The notes under the pieces were generated by a model. It ran no database searches, had not been told where the DNA came from, and worked only from the letters and a program-made list of their open reading frames with translations. Positions 1 to 8,942 of a stretch of 16,031 nt of DNA are shown piece by piece. Location of the stretch: positions 1 through 16,031 of the forward strand of contig CALAZQ010000068.1 in the NCBI GenBank assembly GCA_937926325.1, written 5' to 3'. Each line of letters opens with the position of its first letter. Positions within the stretch are counted from its first letter, which is position 1. Both the position numbers and the translations under genes were made by a program. The stretch is from an uncultured Planctomycetaceae bacterium. GTDB lineage: Bacteria; Planctomycetota; Planctomycetia; Pirellulales; UBA1268.

Positions 1-85
1 GGGACGCCGTCCAGGGCCACGTTGCGACCGGCTTCTGGGAAAAGAGTCCTGACACCTTTTTGCCAGCCGCCAATCGGCAACGCAT

Positions 86-1198
86 CTACACCCGCTCGAG
101 CTTGGTCACCCGGCCGGTGCTGACCCACTCGGCTACGAAGATGTCACCCTCCGGCGTGAAGCAGGCGTCGTGCGGATGGACAAACTGGCCGTCGAGCCAC
201 TGCTGCGGCTGACTCCGCAGCCCCTTGATCGACTCCAGCCGCTCAACCGCCCGGCCGAGCCGGGCCACCACCTGGTTGTTCTCATCGAGCAGACTGACAC
301 AGGCCTTGAGCTCCGGCACCAGCATCAGGTTGTTCCAGGTATCGATGTTGGCCGGCAGGCCGAAGCCCGGAATGGTCTCCCGATAGGTGCCATCAAGTGA
401 GAATGTCTGCAGCGTGTTGTGGGCCCGGTCGGTCACCACGATGGTCGGCTCGCGGGCTGCGCCATCCGCCGCCGGCCGACGATCAATCCAGAGGCCGTGC
501 GCCGTCTTGAAGGTGCCCTCGCCATCACCCGGCCCGCCGAAGCAGCTCACCCAGTTGGCGTCCTTGTCATACCGGTGAATCTGGAATGACCCGTAGCCAT
601 CGGCCAGCAGAAAGCCGCCGTCATCAAGGAAGGCGACGTTGGTCGGCAGAAACCCCTGCCGGCTCCAGTTGGCGGTGGTCGAGGTGTCTTCCCCGGGGGC
701 GTAGACGCCAGACGCCATCGGGGCCTTCCGGTACCAGACGGTTTCACCGGTCAACGTCAGCTTGGCAAAGGCCTTCACCTGCTGATAGCCGCAGACGTAG
801 AGGAACTCTTCGCTCCCCTCCTGCCGCACCTCGATGCCGTGACCGCCCCCCTGGAACTGGCTGCCAAAGGCCCGCACAAACCTGCCCTGCGGATCGAAGA
901 CAAAAATCGCCGGGTGATCCTTCTGCTGTTTTTTGCCCTCGTGAATCACATAGAGGTTGCCCGCCTTGTCGAGGGCGACCCCGTGCGTTGTCTGCCAGCT
1001 GAAGCGATCGGGCAGCTGCGGAAACTGATGCCGCACCCGAAACCGGTGTTCGCCCTCACCGATAATCGTCTCCTCGGCCAGCCGTCGCGCCCGGGTGACT
1101 CGGGGGGCAGCCAGCACCGCCCCGCCGACAAGCCCCAGCCTGGTGAAGGCCCGGCGGGAAAGTGATCCACTTTGCAGGGCAGTCGTTTCAGGAGCCAT
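86..1198 (-). CDS. TAT-exported NHL-repeat beta-propeller protein
   Basis: The 370-residue product begins with a twin-arginine signal: Ser14-Arg15-Arg16-Ala-Phe18 followed by a hydrophobic stretch at about 21-31 and Ala-Ala-Pro. It is therefore probably exported folded through the TAT system. The mature part shows repeated NHL/6-bladed-propeller strands, such as His-Gly-Val-Ala-Leu-Asp-x-x-Gly-Asn-Leu-Tyr-Val, later Asn-Val-Ala-Phe-Leu-Asp-Asp-Gly-Gly-Phe, and a closing His-Pro-His-Asp-Ala-Cys-Phe-Thr-Pro-Glu-Gly-Asp blade. NHL propellers bind ligands or proteins, and some are related to peptidylglycine-hydroxyglycine lyases; no enzyme activity can be assigned here. I chose the ATG at 1198 because GAGG lies 7 nt upstream; a TTG two codons earlier is also open. 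The gene lies 86 nt downstream of fumC on the same strand, with a terminator-like hairpin between them. The fold call is confident, the function unknown. Confidence 0.85.
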   Translation of the reverse strand: MAPETTALQSGSLSRRAFTRLGLVGGAVLAAPRVTRARRLAEETIIGEGEHRFRVRHQFPQLPDRFSWQTTHGVALDKAGNLYVIHEGKKQQKDHPAIFVFDPQGRFVRAFGSQFQGGGHGIEVRQEGSEEFLYVCGYQQVKAFAKLTLTGETVWYRKAPMASGVYAPGEDTSTTANWSRQGFLPTNVAFLDDGGFLLADGYGSFQIHRYDKDANWVSCFGGPGDGEGTFKTAHGLWIDRRPAADGAAREPTIVVTDRAHNTLQTFSLDGTYRETIPGFGLPANIDTWNNLMLVPELKACVSLLDENNQVVARLGRAVERLESIKGLRSQPQQWLDGQFVHPHDACFTPEGDIFVAEWVSTGRVTKLERV

Positions 1199-1218
1199 CG
1201 TCAAACCTCATTCACAGC

Positions 1219-1238
1219 AAGAAAAGCGGCACCGCCGC
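1219..1238 (-). terminator. putative intrinsic terminator or attenuator after fumC
   Basis: Read on the minus strand, a GC-only hairpin (GCGGC, loop GGT, GCCGC) is followed directly by TTTTCTT, the form of a rho-independent terminator. It lies 47 nt after the fumC stop and only 20 nt before the NHL gene start. It could end fumC transcription or limit read-through into the NHL gene. The stem is only 5 bp, so confidence is low. Confidence 0.35.
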
Positions 1239-1284
1239 CGGAACCAATCTTCTGAATCCCTTGGCAGCCGCGGGCCACTGCCGC

Positions 1285-2700
1285 TCACGTCGCCAGCGGC
1301 TGGGTCATCTCCACCGGCACCACCCATTCGTCATACTGCTCGGCCGTGAGCAGGCCAAGGGCGACGGCCGCCTCTTTCAGGCTCGAGCCGTCGGCGTGGG
1401 CCTTCTTGGCGATCTTGGCCGCATTCTCGTAGCCGATGTGGGTGTTGAGGGCCGTCACCAGCATCAGTGATTCATCGAGGTGCTGCTGGATGCGGGCCAG
1501 GTTGGGGGCAATACCAGTGGCGCAGTGCTGCCGCATCGAGTCGCAGCCGTCGGCGATCAGGTCGGCACTTTCCAGCACGTTGTGGATCATCACCGGCTTG
1601 TAGACGTTGAGCTGGAAGTTGCCCTGGCTACCGGCAAAGGCGACGGTCGCATCGTTGCCGAAGACCTGGGCGCAGACCATGGTCAGGGCCTCGCACTGGG
1701 TCGGGTTCACCTTGCCCGGCATGATCGAGCTGCCTGGCTCGTTTTCGGGGATGGTGATCTCGCCGATGCCGCACCGCGGCCCACTGGCCAGCCAGCGGAT
1801 GTCGTTGGCGATTTTCAGCAGGGCCATCGCCAGCCCCCGCTCGGCAGCACTGACTTCGACGAGGGCGTCATGGGCGGCGAGGGCCGCAAACTTGTTTGCC
1901 GCCGAGATAAACGGATGCCCGGTTTCCTTGGCGATGTAGGCGGCCGTGGTGTCGCCAAATTTGGGATGGGCGTTCAGCCCCGTACCGACGGCCGTGCCAC
2001 CGATCGCCAGCTCGTAGAGACCGGGCAGGGCCCGGTCAATCCCGGCCAGCCGGTCATCGAGCTGGGCCCGCCAGCTTGAAATCTCCTGCCCGAGGGTGAT
2101 CGGCGTGGCATCCTGCAGGTGGGTGCGGCCGATCTTCACGATGCCGGCGTACCGCTTTTCCAGCTCGGCGAACGTGTCACGCAGTTGCCGGACCGCCGGC
2201 AGCAGCCGGTCGTGAATCGTCTCAACGGCGGCAATGTGCATCGCCGTCGGAAAGGTGTCGTTCGAGGACTGGCCCCGGTTCACGTCATCGTTGGGATGAA
2301 CCGGCTGCTTCGAACCCATTTCACCACCGGCCAGCTCGATGGCCCGGTTGGCGATCACCTCGTTGGCGTTCATGTTCGACTGGGTGCCGCTGCCGGTTTG
2401 AAAGACGACCAGCGGAAAGTGGTCATCGAGCGACCCGGCAATCACCTCATCCGCCGCCTGCACGATCAGCTTCACCTTGTCGGCCGGCAGCTGGCCGAGG
2501 TCACCGTTGGCGAGGGCCGCCGACTTCTTCAGAACGCCGAGGGCTCGCTTGACCGCCCGGCCCCACTGAAATCGATCGACGCCGATCTTGAAGTTGTCGC
2601 GTGACCGCTCGGTCTGCGCCCCCCAGTAGCGGTCAGCAGGCACCTGCACCTGGCCCATGCTGTCAGATTCGGTGCGAAACGCGGCGGCAGACTGCGACAC
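1285..2700 (-). CDS. fumC: class II fumarate hydratase
   Basis: This TCA-cycle enzyme reversibly hydrates fumarate to L-malate in the cytoplasm as a homotetramer without an Fe-S cluster. The product is 471 residues, close to E. coli FumC (467). Visible family motifs are Gly103-[12 protein letters not shown]145-Ser-Asn-Asp-Thr-Phe-Pro-Thr-Ala, Gly191-Arg-Thr-His194-Leu-Gln-Asp-Ala (His194 matches the catalytic His188 of E. coli) and the SS-loop signature Gly323-[10 protein letters not shown], with the catalytic Ser. The reading frame stays open far upstream to 3087, but that stretch overlaps the preceding gene and does not look like fumarase. I set the start at the GTG at 2700, which has AAAGGA 7 nt upstream. 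The ATG at residue 15 has no better site and would trim the conserved N-terminus. Argininosuccinate lyase and aspartase are excluded by the strong FumC-specific match over the whole length. Confidence 0.96.
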   Translation of the reverse strand: MSQSAAAFRTESDSMGQVQVPADRYWGAQTERSRDNFKIGVDRFQWGRAVKRALGVLKKSAALANGDLGQLPADKVKLIVQAADEVIAGSLDDHFPLVVFQTGSGTQSNMNANEVIANRAIELAGGEMGSKQPVHPNDDVNRGQSSNDTFPTAMHIAAVETIHDRLLPAVRQLRDTFAELEKRYAGIVKIGRTHLQDATPITLGQEISSWRAQLDDRLAGIDRALPGLYELAIGGTAVGTGLNAHPKFGDTTAAYIAKETGHPFISAANKFAALAAHDALVEVSAAERGLAMALLKIANDIRWLASGPRCGIGEITIPENEPGSSIMPGKVNPTQCEALTMVCAQVFGNDATVAFAGSQGNFQLNVYKPVMIHNVLESADLIADGCDSMRQHCATGIAPNLARIQQHLDESLMLVTALNTHIGYENAAKIAKKAHADGSSLKEAAVALGLLTAEQYDEWVVPVEMTQPLAT

Positions 2701-2743
2701 GGCGGCATCCTTTCGGGAGGCGGAGAGAAGGGTTGACCGCCGG

Positions 2744-2772
2744 ATTGTCAGGGCGAGGGCTGATCGTTTCAA
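2744..2772 (-). promoter_or_regulatory. putative sigma70-type promoter for fumC
   Basis: On the minus strand, TTGAAA (2772-2767; 5 of 6 matches to the -35 consensus) is followed after exactly 17 nt by GACAAT (2749-2744; 4 of 6 to the -10 consensus). Transcription would start near 2737 and leave a leader of about 37 nt before the GTG start. It sits inside the 115-nt gap after the 1202-residue gene, so fumC can be transcribed on its own. Planctomycete promoter consensus is assumed to resemble that of E. coli. Confidence 0.4.
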
Positions 2773-2815
2773 CCCACGCGGACCGCAGCAGCCCGGCCAG
2801 TGCCCCGTCAGCTTC

Positions 2816-5800
2816 TCACCGCCGGGCCGCCGGCTCCTGCCCCACAGCCGCAGCTGTCTCCAGCTGTTGCGGGAACGGGTCGGCCAGCGCCAGCGCAAAC
2901 CAGCCATCCCAGCTGACCGCCTGGGCGGCCACCAGCTCCTGCAGCCGCGGATGCTCGGTGATCTTTTTGGGCAGCACCGGCAGTGGCCGTTCCTTGGGAA
3001 AGATCTTGCCGAAGATCGTCCGCAACGCAAATTCAATCCGGCCCCGATGACCGGGGCCGCCGATCCGAATCGGCCCGTCTCGCTCAAGCAACACCCGATT
3101 TCCGACCAGCACCGGCTTGTAGCTGACCCGGCCGATCACGTCGTACCAGTCACGGCGGCCACTTTCGAGCGCATCAATCGCCACCCGGACCTCGACCAGA
3201 CCGTCGGCGAACTCCACCCGGAGGGGATCGACCGCCTCGAAGGTCACCGAAACACCTTCGGGAATATCCTCCGGCACCGCCGGCTCAAGCCCCAGCCGCT
3301 CCTGCACCCGCACGAACAGGTCCTCCAGTGACAGCCGGTGCCCACCAATGTTGAGCCGGTCGAAGGCGTTGTTGAGAGTCGACTGATGGATCTGCACCCC
3401 CAGCAGACTGTTCTCGGGCTCCCGTGGCCGCGGCGTATGGGCGGCCAGCTGGGCATCGGCATGCAGCCGGAGCCGCAGGATCGCCCGATCCTCGGTGGTT
3501 TCCATGAACGGGGATGGATTCAGCCCCAGCTGCACGAGGGGATTCCAGACCTTTTCTTCGACCATGCCGGCCAGCTCTGCAAACTTCCGTTCCGACTCTT
3601 CATCGGTCTGCCGGCACGACTGCCAGATGATCTTCTGAGCCACCTCTCGGTTGGCGGCCGGCAGGTTCTCGGCATGCTGGTTGCGGGCCAGCGTCCGCAG
3701 CAGAGACCCCATCAGCGGCACCGAATCGAAGCTGGTCGAAACATTCATCAGCCGGGCCCGGTTTGAAGCCGAGGCAGTCGCCGGGCCGACGACCAGGCCC
3801 TGCTGACAGATCTTGACCGGCTTCTGCACGGTGAACTGGCCAGTCCCCCGCGAAGCCATCGAGATTGGCCCCGTGTCGGTGATGGCGTAGGTCGAGACAT
3901 CGCCGGCGACCACCAGATCGAAGCAAATCTCATCGGGGTCGGGGGTGAGTCGGATCGACGTTGTCTGCTCAACGACCCGGCGGCCCCGGACCAGCCGCCC
4001 CAGCACGGTCTCGCGCACGGCTTCGGCCCGGCTGGTGGTCTCAGGCATCAGGAGCGTGAGGAATTTTTCCTGCAGCGAGACCCGCAGGTTGGCCGCTGCA
4101 TAGTGATTGCTGATGGCCCGGGCGATGGCTCCGCTTTCGGCAGGATTGACCGCAGTTACACCCTGGATAGCCTGCTGTACTTCGGCAGCCTGAGTCGAAC
4201 GGGGATCAGCCTCGAATCGCTCGACAGCCGCCAGCAGATGGACCAGATCGACGGTCGCCTGCTCTGTTTCGGCCAGGCCAGCCTCACCGGCCACACCTGC
4301 CCGCCACTGCGCCGCCAGCATCGCAGCAGCCTGCCAGGCAACCGCCCGCCGCTTGACGGCAAAGGCCACCCGCCGCAGTTCACTCGCGGTGTCGGCATCG
4401 GCATCGTCGAGCTGATCGGCGACGGCCATGCCGGACGGCACACAGTCGGCGAGGAGGGCAACCGCCGCACTGGCTGCCGGAGCATGTGGACCCTCGGTGA
4501 CCAGCACGCCGTTCACCGCCGCGGTCGTGTTGTCCACCCAGTCCCGTACCCCCTGATAGACCGCAGGCCGCGGAGAGGCCTCCGCGGCCAGTGCGTCAAG
4601 CTGCCGCAGCAGTTCGGTGGGCGGTGGCCACGCCGTCTGCGGCGCAGCCGACTGCGGTAGCGGTGGCTCGTTGCGGCGGTCACGCTGGCCAAATCGGTCC
4701 CGCAGCCGTTCGGCCGGTCGCAGCCGTTCCAGCAGCCGCTTGACGGGCGGTTCGTCATTCACGTCGGCCGTAGGCAGAGCCTCAGTGACCGGTGGCTCTG
4801 GTGCCGGGGGCAACGCCGAAGTCTCGTCAGGAGTCGCAGCGACATTCTCCCGATTGTCGGAGAGCCGCCGGAGGATTCGCTCTCGTGGGGTCTCAGCGGA
4901 TGCCGGTTGGCGGGTCGTGGAGGTGGAGCTGGTGACTGCCTCAGCCCAATCCTCGCCATCGGGATCAACCCAGGCGGTGGTGCCGTCGGCCGGCCCGGCC
5001 TGCGGAAGCGAGGCCGTTGCCGGGGGCTGAACAGGTTTGCCGATCGAATCGAGCCGCAGCGGTGGCGCGGGGGCTGTGGCCGTCTGGGGGCGGGCATGGC
5101 GTGGCTCCAGCCGCAGCGGCTCCTCAGCTTCATCCTCCCAGCGTGATGGTCGACGGATCGGCCTGTCCACCTTTGTTTTCATCGGCGACGGCTGCCGCAC
5201 CGTCTGCGGGGTGGCTGGCTGTTTGGGCGGTGTCGGGCTGGGTGGAGGTGTCGTCTTGCCCAGGGTGCGGGTCAGCAGGCTCTGCACGGCCTGCTGCTCA
5301 ACCCGCTCAAGCGCGGCCGCGGCTGACTGCAGCCCGCGGGCGGTTCCCTCCGCCCGGCTGATCGGCTTGACCGGCGGTGGAGCAGACGGGGCGTCGGCTG
5401 CGGGTGCGTCGGTTGCCGGCTTGGCTGGAGTCACCGCCGCGGCGGTGGCTGTCACGCTGGCGGTTGAGTCAGCCTCGGCCGCCGCCGCGACCGCGGCAGC
5501 CTCCGACTGGGTGCGAGAAACCAGTGCCCGCAGCGATTCCGGCGACGCGATCTCGGTTTCGCGGGCGACATGCCCCTGGGTGGCCGCCGCCGTGTCCGCT
5601 TGCACCGTTGCTGGCGTGGTCACCTGCGGTTCTGAACGTGGTGTTGCCGGGGCGGTTTCGGGAGCGATGGCTCCCGGTTCTGCCGTGCCCTCCCCGTTCG
5701 CCGCAGTCGCAGCTTCGGCGGCTGCGACGCCAGCAGACGCGATCGCCGTCAGTGTCGGGGTGGCCTCGCTCGCCGACGGCTGTCGCTGATCGACCGCAGC

Positions 5801-6424
5801 CACAGCTGTGGGCTTCCGGCTGAAGGCGGTCACAGCCACCTCTCCCGGGCCGCCACGGTTGGCAAGCCGCTCGAGCGATGCCATCTCATCGTGCGTCAGC
5901 GTCATCGGGCGGGGCTGCCGGCGGTCAGACTCCGGCCGCGGTGAGTCCGCCGGTAAAGCTGAAGGCTTCGGCGTCGCGGCCATCAAGCTGGGGCGTTGGC
6001 TGCTCGCGTCTGCTGGCACCGTTTGCTGGAAAGCGGTTCCCGGCTGGCGGACCGTCTGAGCGACGACAAATGGAGGAGCCATGGCACCTCGTGCCGGCTG
6101 GCCGGTCACAGCCGGTTGCCTCGGGCCGAAGTGACGGCGGAAGAATTGTCTGGTCGAGTCGACGACCGTGTCCCAAGACGGCCAGCCCGACGCCCGCTGA
6201 CTCGTGGTAGCGGGCGGAGCAGTGGTGGCTGGTGACACCAAGGCCTGCCACCACGGCTGTGACGAATGCCGGGCAGGCGGATCAGCGGTAGCCCATTCAT
6301 CGGCCAAGCCGAAATAGGGCTGGTATGCCGCAGACCATTCCTGCGGACCGAACACCAAGGCCGTTGCCAGCAGCCCGGCGACAAACGACGTCGCGACAAT
6401 GCCGACCGCGTGCTTCTGCGACAT
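2816..6424 (-). CDS. large membrane-anchored or secreted protein of unknown function
   Basis: The product has 1202 residues and I cannot name its family. Residues 5-25 form a hydrophobic signal sequence or anchor with few charges, placing the rest outside the cytoplasm. Residues about 60-600 are rich in Ala, Pro, Thr and Ser and probably disordered. This stretch holds three short basic Leu motifs: Val380-Gln-Ser-Leu-Leu-Thr-Arg, Arg514-Glu-Arg-Ile-Leu-Arg-Arg-Leu and Val561-Lys-Arg-Leu-Leu-Glu-Arg-Leu. Residues about 605-815 look alpha-helical and Ala/Leu-rich. Residues about 820-1180 alternate short beta-like strands and helices, carry most of the aromatic residues and look like the conserved functional part. 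I set the start at the ATG at 6424, which has AAGGA 8 nt upstream; ATGs at 6433 and 6445 lack a well-spaced site, and the frame is open to 6598. It lies 211 nt after holB and 115 nt before fumC. A structural or envelope-associated role is only inference. Confidence 0.8.
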   Translation of the reverse strand: MSQKHAVGIVATSFVAGLLATALVFGPQEWSAAYQPYFGLADEWATADPPARHSSQPWWQALVSPATTAPPATTSQRASGWPSWDTVVDSTRQFFRRHFGPRQPAVTGQPARGAMAPPFVVAQTVRQPGTAFQQTVPADASSQRPSLMAATPKPSALPADSPRPESDRRQPRPMTLTHDEMASLERLANRGGPGEVAVTAFSRKPTAVAAVDQRQPSASEATPTLTAIASAGVAAAEAATAANGEGTAEPGAIAPETAPATPRSEPQVTTPATVQADTAAATQGHVARETEIASPESLRALVSRTQSEAAAVAAAAEADSTASVTATAAAVTPAKPATDAPAADAPSAPPPVKPISRAEGTARGLQSAAAALERVEQQAVQSLLTRTLGKTTPPPSPTPPKQPATPQTVRQPSPMKTKVDRPIRRPSRWEDEAEEPLRLEPRHARPQTATAPAPPLRLDSIGKPVQPPATASLPQAGPADGTTAWVDPDGEDWAEAVTSSTSTTRQPASAETPRERILRRLSDNRENVAATPDETSALPPAPEPPVTEALPTADVNDEPPVKRLLERLRPAERLRDRFGQRDRRNEPPLPQSAAPQTAWPPPTELLRQLDALAAEASPRPAVYQGVRDWVDNTTAAVNGVLVTEGPHAPAASAAVALLADCVPSGMAVADQLDDADADTASELRRVAFAVKRRAVAWQAAAMLAAQWRAGVAGEAGLAETEQATVDLVHLLAAVERFEADPRSTQAAEVQQAIQGVTAVNPAESGAIARAISNHYAAANLRVSLQEKFLTLLMPETTSRAEAVRETVLGRLVRGRRVVEQTTSIRLTPDPDEICFDLVVAGDVSTYAITDTGPISMASRGTGQFTVQKPVKICQQGLVVGPATASASNRARLMNVSTSFDSVPLMGSLLRTLARNQHAENLPAANREVAQKIIWQSCRQTDEESERKFAELAGMVEEKVWNPLVQLGLNPSPFMETTEDRAILRLRLHADAQLAAHTPRPREPENSLLGVQIHQSTLNNAFDRLNIGGHRLSLEDLFVRVQERLGLEPAVPEDIPEGVSVTFEAVDPLRVEFADGLVEVRVAIDALESGRRDWYDVIGRVSYKPVLVGNRVLLERDGPIRIGGPGHRGRIEFALRTIFGKIFPKERPLPVLPKKITEHPRLQELVAAQAVSWDGWFALALADPFPQQLETAAAVGQEPAARR

Positions 6425-6635
6425 TCCGGTCATCCTTCGAATCATCAGAATCAACCCGCGGCAGGTCACACCGGCTGGAGGCCTCACAGCCCCGCTCAGC
6501 CCACGGCATGCCCGCCCGGAGAACTGGATCGACAGAAACGACCGGAAAAATGATCGGGCCGTGAAAAACCGGCAGAGTTTGCCATCCAGGCGGGACAATC
6601 CCCGGCCGCAGCGGCAAGCGAGGAAAGCTGGGGGT

Positions 6636-7646
6636 TCAGCGGTGAGCCGCAGCCTGTTCCAGCCGGGCCGACCAGGCGTCGATCAGAATGCCGAGGTTGG
6701 CGTTGCGGTCGATTCCCGCCAACGCCTCCAGCGTGTCAGCCAGGCAGGTCTCCACCACGGCGAGCCGCGGATCCCGGTAAGCGGCCGCCTGCCTCAGCCC
6801 CGCCCGATAGAACTCGAGGGCCATTTCCAGAATGATTCGCAGCCGGGCCCGGCGAAGCGGAGCTTCTTTGCCTGCCGCTTCGACCACCGCAAGGGTCTCC
6901 CGTGAGAGTTCGACACCGGGCAGCGGCCGGCGTTCCAGCAAGCCGATCAGCTGCTGCCGGAACACCGCCACCTCTTCGCTGAGCAGCAGCCGGGCCCGCT
7001 GCAGGCTGCCAGCGGCTGCGGCCGCTGCGGCAGCGAGCTCACCCGGGCTGGTTTCACTTCCCTGCGTTTGCAGTTCCCGACTTAGGATCTGCTCAATCGT
7101 GGCGGCCGGCAGCAGACCGAACCGCACGGTCTGGCAGCGGGATCGAATGGTCGGCAGCTGCCGTTGCAGCGATGTGCCGACCAGCATGATCACGGCACCC
7201 GGCGGCGGCTCCTCGAGGGTCTTGAGTAAACAGTTGGCCGCCTCCTCGGAGAGATGATCGGCGTCGAGCAGGATGGCCACCTTGCGGCGGGCGAGGGCGG
7301 GCCGCAGCAGCAGCCGCCAACAGAGGCCTTCCCGCAGCCGCTGATCAGGACTGCCGATGAGGAGGTCCAAGGGAATCGTCGCCCGGTCGATCGGTTTTTC
7401 GACCAGATCGATGTCGGGGTGGGTGCCGGCGACTGCCTGGACGCAGGAACTGCAGCCGCGGCAGGCGACGAGGCCCGCGGCAGGCCGCTCGCAGACCAGG
7501 GCCAGCGCCAGCGCGCGGGCGAAGGACCCCTTCCCGACCCCCGGCGGTCCGACGAAGAGATAGCTGCCTGCGACCCGGCCCGCTGCTTCGGCGGCCGCGA
7601 ACCGGGCGGCAATCGCGTCATGTCCTTCGATGCCCTGCCAGGCCAT
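6636..7646 (-). CDS. holB: DNA polymerase III subunit delta'
   Basis: Delta' is a structural AAA+ subunit of the clamp loader that places the beta sliding clamp on primed DNA. The 336-residue product shows a P-loop Gly33-Pro-Pro-Gly-Val-Gly-Lys39-Gly; a four-Cys zinc site at Cys52, Cys62, Cys65 and Cys68 with spacing like the delta' zinc module; a Walker B-like stretch with Asp-Ala-Asp-His-Leu followed by Leu-Leu-Lys-Thr-Leu-Glu-Glu-Pro-Pro; and Leu-Pro-Thr-Ile-Arg-Ser-Arg-Cys-Gln, the Ser-Arg-Cys motif shared with DnaX and delta'. The length (E. coli HolB is 334) and the absence of a long C-terminal extension favour HolB over DnaX (gamma/tau). The complete P-loop is notable, since E. coli delta' is not an ATPase. 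I chose the ATG at 7646 with AGGA 9 nt upstream; a GTG at 7664 is also in frame. The gene follows tmk after 52 nt, the same tmk-holB order as in E. coli, and is probably co-transcribed. Confidence 0.93.
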   Translation of the reverse strand: MAWQGIEGHDAIAARFAAAEAAGRVAGSYLFVGPPGVGKGSFARALALALVCERPAAGLVACRGCSSCVQAVAGTHPDIDLVEKPIDRATIPLDLLIGSPDQRLREGLCWRLLLRPALARRKVAILLDADHLSEEAANCLLKTLEEPPPGAVIMLVGTSLQRQLPTIRSRCQTVRFGLLPAATIEQILSRELQTQGSETSPGELAAAAAAAAGSLQRARLLLSEEVAVFRQQLIGLLERRPLPGVELSRETLAVVEAAGKEAPLRRARLRIILEMALEFYRAGLRQAAAYRDPRLAVVETCLADTLEALAGIDRNANLGILIDAWSARLEQAAAHR

Positions 7647-7698
7647 GGTCACCCGTCCTGTCACTCAGCGTCCCAGTGGTCATTGTCTCCGCCAGCGG

Positions 7699-8337
7699 TC
7701 AGCCGTCCACTTCTGGCTGGCCCAGCTCTGGAAAGGCGGCGGCCACGGCAGCGATCAGCAGGTGGCTCACGGTGGCCAAGTCGGCGGTGGCGTCAATAAC
7801 AGTGGCGGCCGCCCGGGCCGCCTCGCTGCGATAGCCATCTCGTAGCCGCTGGCGGTAGTCGCGGCCTCGGGCCTCCAGCCGGTCGAGCGGCCGGTTGAGC
7901 CGGCAGTCAACCGTATCGAGATCAACGTCGAGCAGCAGGGTCAGATCGGGCTCGAGGCCGCCGGTTGCCAGACCACCAACCAGACGGACCTGCTCGGGGT
8001 CGAGTCCGCCGGCATGCCCTTGATAGACAATGTTGCTCATCAGAAAGCGATCCGAGACCACCCAGCTGCCGGCCTCGAGGGCCGGGACGATGACTTCGCG
8101 AACCAGCTGAGACCGCGCCGCCATGTAGAGGAACATCTCGGCTTCCGCCGTCATCTGGAGATCATGCCGGTGCAGGAGAATCTCCCGGATCGCATCCCCC
8201 ACCGGGGTCGAGCCGGGATCGCGGCAGCTGACCACCTGCCGACCGCGGTCGGCCAACCAGCGGGCCACCGCCCCTACCTGCGACGACTTGCCCGAGCCAT
8301 CCATGCCCTCCAGCACGATCAGCCTGCCCCGGTTCAT
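7699..8337 (-). CDS. tmk: thymidylate kinase
   Basis: Thymidylate kinase phosphorylates dTMP to dTDP with ATP, an essential cytoplasmic step of dTTP synthesis. The 212-residue product matches the usual length (E. coli 213). It has the P-loop Glu10-Gly-Met-Asp-Gly-Ser-Gly-Lys17-Ser-Ser; the substrate-binding Arg-Asp-Pro-Gly-Ser-Thr-Pro, a variant of the usual Arg-Glu-Pro-Gly-Gly-Thr-Pro; the Ser-Asp-Arg-Phe-x-x-Ser motif followed by Tyr-Gln-Gly; and a LID-like Arg-Gly-Arg-Asp-Tyr-Arg-Gln-Arg-Leu-Arg. The ATG at 8337 has GGAGGA 5 nt upstream and overlaps the stop of the preceding TPR gene as ATGA, which suggests translational coupling. The frame stays open to 8649, but that part only shadows the TPR gene. 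holB follows after 52 nt. Confidence 0.95.
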   Translation of the reverse strand: MNRGRLIVLEGMDGSGKSSQVGAVARWLADRGRQVVSCRDPGSTPVGDAIREILLHRHDLQMTAEAEMFLYMAARSQLVREVIVPALEAGSWVVSDRFLMSNIVYQGHAGGLDPEQVRLVGGLATGGLEPDLTLLLDVDLDTVDCRLNRPLDRLEARGRDYRQRLRDGYRSEAARAAATVIDATADLATVSHLLIAAVAAAFPELGQPEVDG

Positions 8338-8837
8338 GGTCGTCCTCCAATCAGACCGCGGAGGCCCAGTGGGTCGGTCGGATCGAGCCCGACAGCCTGC
8401 TGGCAGACCTGGGCGGCCATCCTCCGCCGGCCGAGTTGAAGCAGGCAGTGTACCAGCCCCTTGGCGGCCTCGTGGAACGGCCGATTGCCCGCCAGCCGGT
8501 AGGGCAGCGGTCCCGGGCTGCCGGCCGCAGCGACCGCCCGGGTGCAGAGTTCGACGGCCCGGCCAAAGTGCCCCCGGGCCAGCCTGGCGTCGTCGGCTTC
8601 CAAGGCCAGCAGCCCAAGCTGCACGTGGGCCTCGAGAAAATCGGGGCAATCCGAGAGCAGCCAGACCAATTCCTCGTGGGCGATTTCGGTCTCGCCCCCG
8701 GCGATCATGGCCTCAACCTCGCTGATATCATCAAGCCTTTCCACGGCACACCGCGGCTGCTGAATCTCCCAACATGGCCCCGCTGGCAGGTCACGGCGGA
8801 CCAGCTTCAAGCAGTCACGGCGGCTTGGCTTCGGCAT
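8334..8837 (-). CDS. small TPR-like protein, first gene of the tmk-holB operon
   Basis: The 167-residue product has no signal sequence and is probably cytoplasmic. Its N-terminus has a Cys-containing stretch (Asp-Cys-Leu-Lys-Leu and later Gly-Pro-Cys-Trp-Glu). From about residue 42 it consists of helix pairs resembling TPRs: Ala-His-Glu-Glu-Leu-Val-Trp-Leu-Leu, Phe-Leu-Glu-Ala-His-Val-Gln-Leu-Gly-Leu-Leu-Ala-Leu-Glu-Ala-Asp with Ala-Arg-Gly-His-Phe-Gly-Arg-Ala-Val-Glu-Leu, and a last unit ending Ala-Val-Gly-Leu-Asp-Pro-Thr-Asp-Pro. TPRs mediate protein contacts; the partner is unknown. I chose the ATG at 8837, although no clear Shine-Dalgarno site precedes it, because the upstream extension to 8957 has no TPR character and would run into the mutY start region. 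The stop overlaps the tmk start as ATGA. The gene diverges from mutY across about 105 nt. Confidence 0.75.
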   Translation of the reverse strand: MPKPSRRDCLKLVRRDLPAGPCWEIQQPRCAVERLDDISEVEAMIAGGETEIAHEELVWLLSDCPDFLEAHVQLGLLALEADDARLARGHFGRAVELCTRAVAAAGSPGPLPYRLAGNRPFHEAAKGLVHCLLQLGRRRMAAQVCQQAVGLDPTDPLGLRGLIGGRP

Positions 8838-8942
8838 GGGCGGATCGCGGCGTAATCGGTGGAGGGAGGCCCGGGTGGCACCCCTGCGGTCGTTGGTTGG
8901 AACCGACACCGGACAGGATTGCAAGTGGCAGCAGGCACCAAC

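Noticed and set aside
1..85. Possible gene fragment at the left edge
   Set aside because: Only 85 nt are available, with no frame showing recognisable protein sequence.
1480..2079. 199-residue open frame on the plus strand inside fumC
   Set aside because: It is antisense to highly conserved fumarase sequence, including the SS-loop signature, and has no family character.
2701..3087. In-frame upstream extension of fumC to 3087, giving a 600-residue product
   Set aside because: The added 129 residues are Arg/Cys/Trp-rich shadow sequence, largely overlapping the end of the 1202-residue gene in another frame. The GTG at 2700 has a well-spaced Shine-Dalgarno site and gives the standard FumC length.
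5037..5789. 250-residue open frame on the plus strand opposite the large unknown protein
   Set aside because: It mirrors the Ala/Pro/Thr-rich stretch of the minus-strand gene, is Ser/Gly/Ala-rich, and has no recognisable domain; long antisense frames are expected at this GC content.
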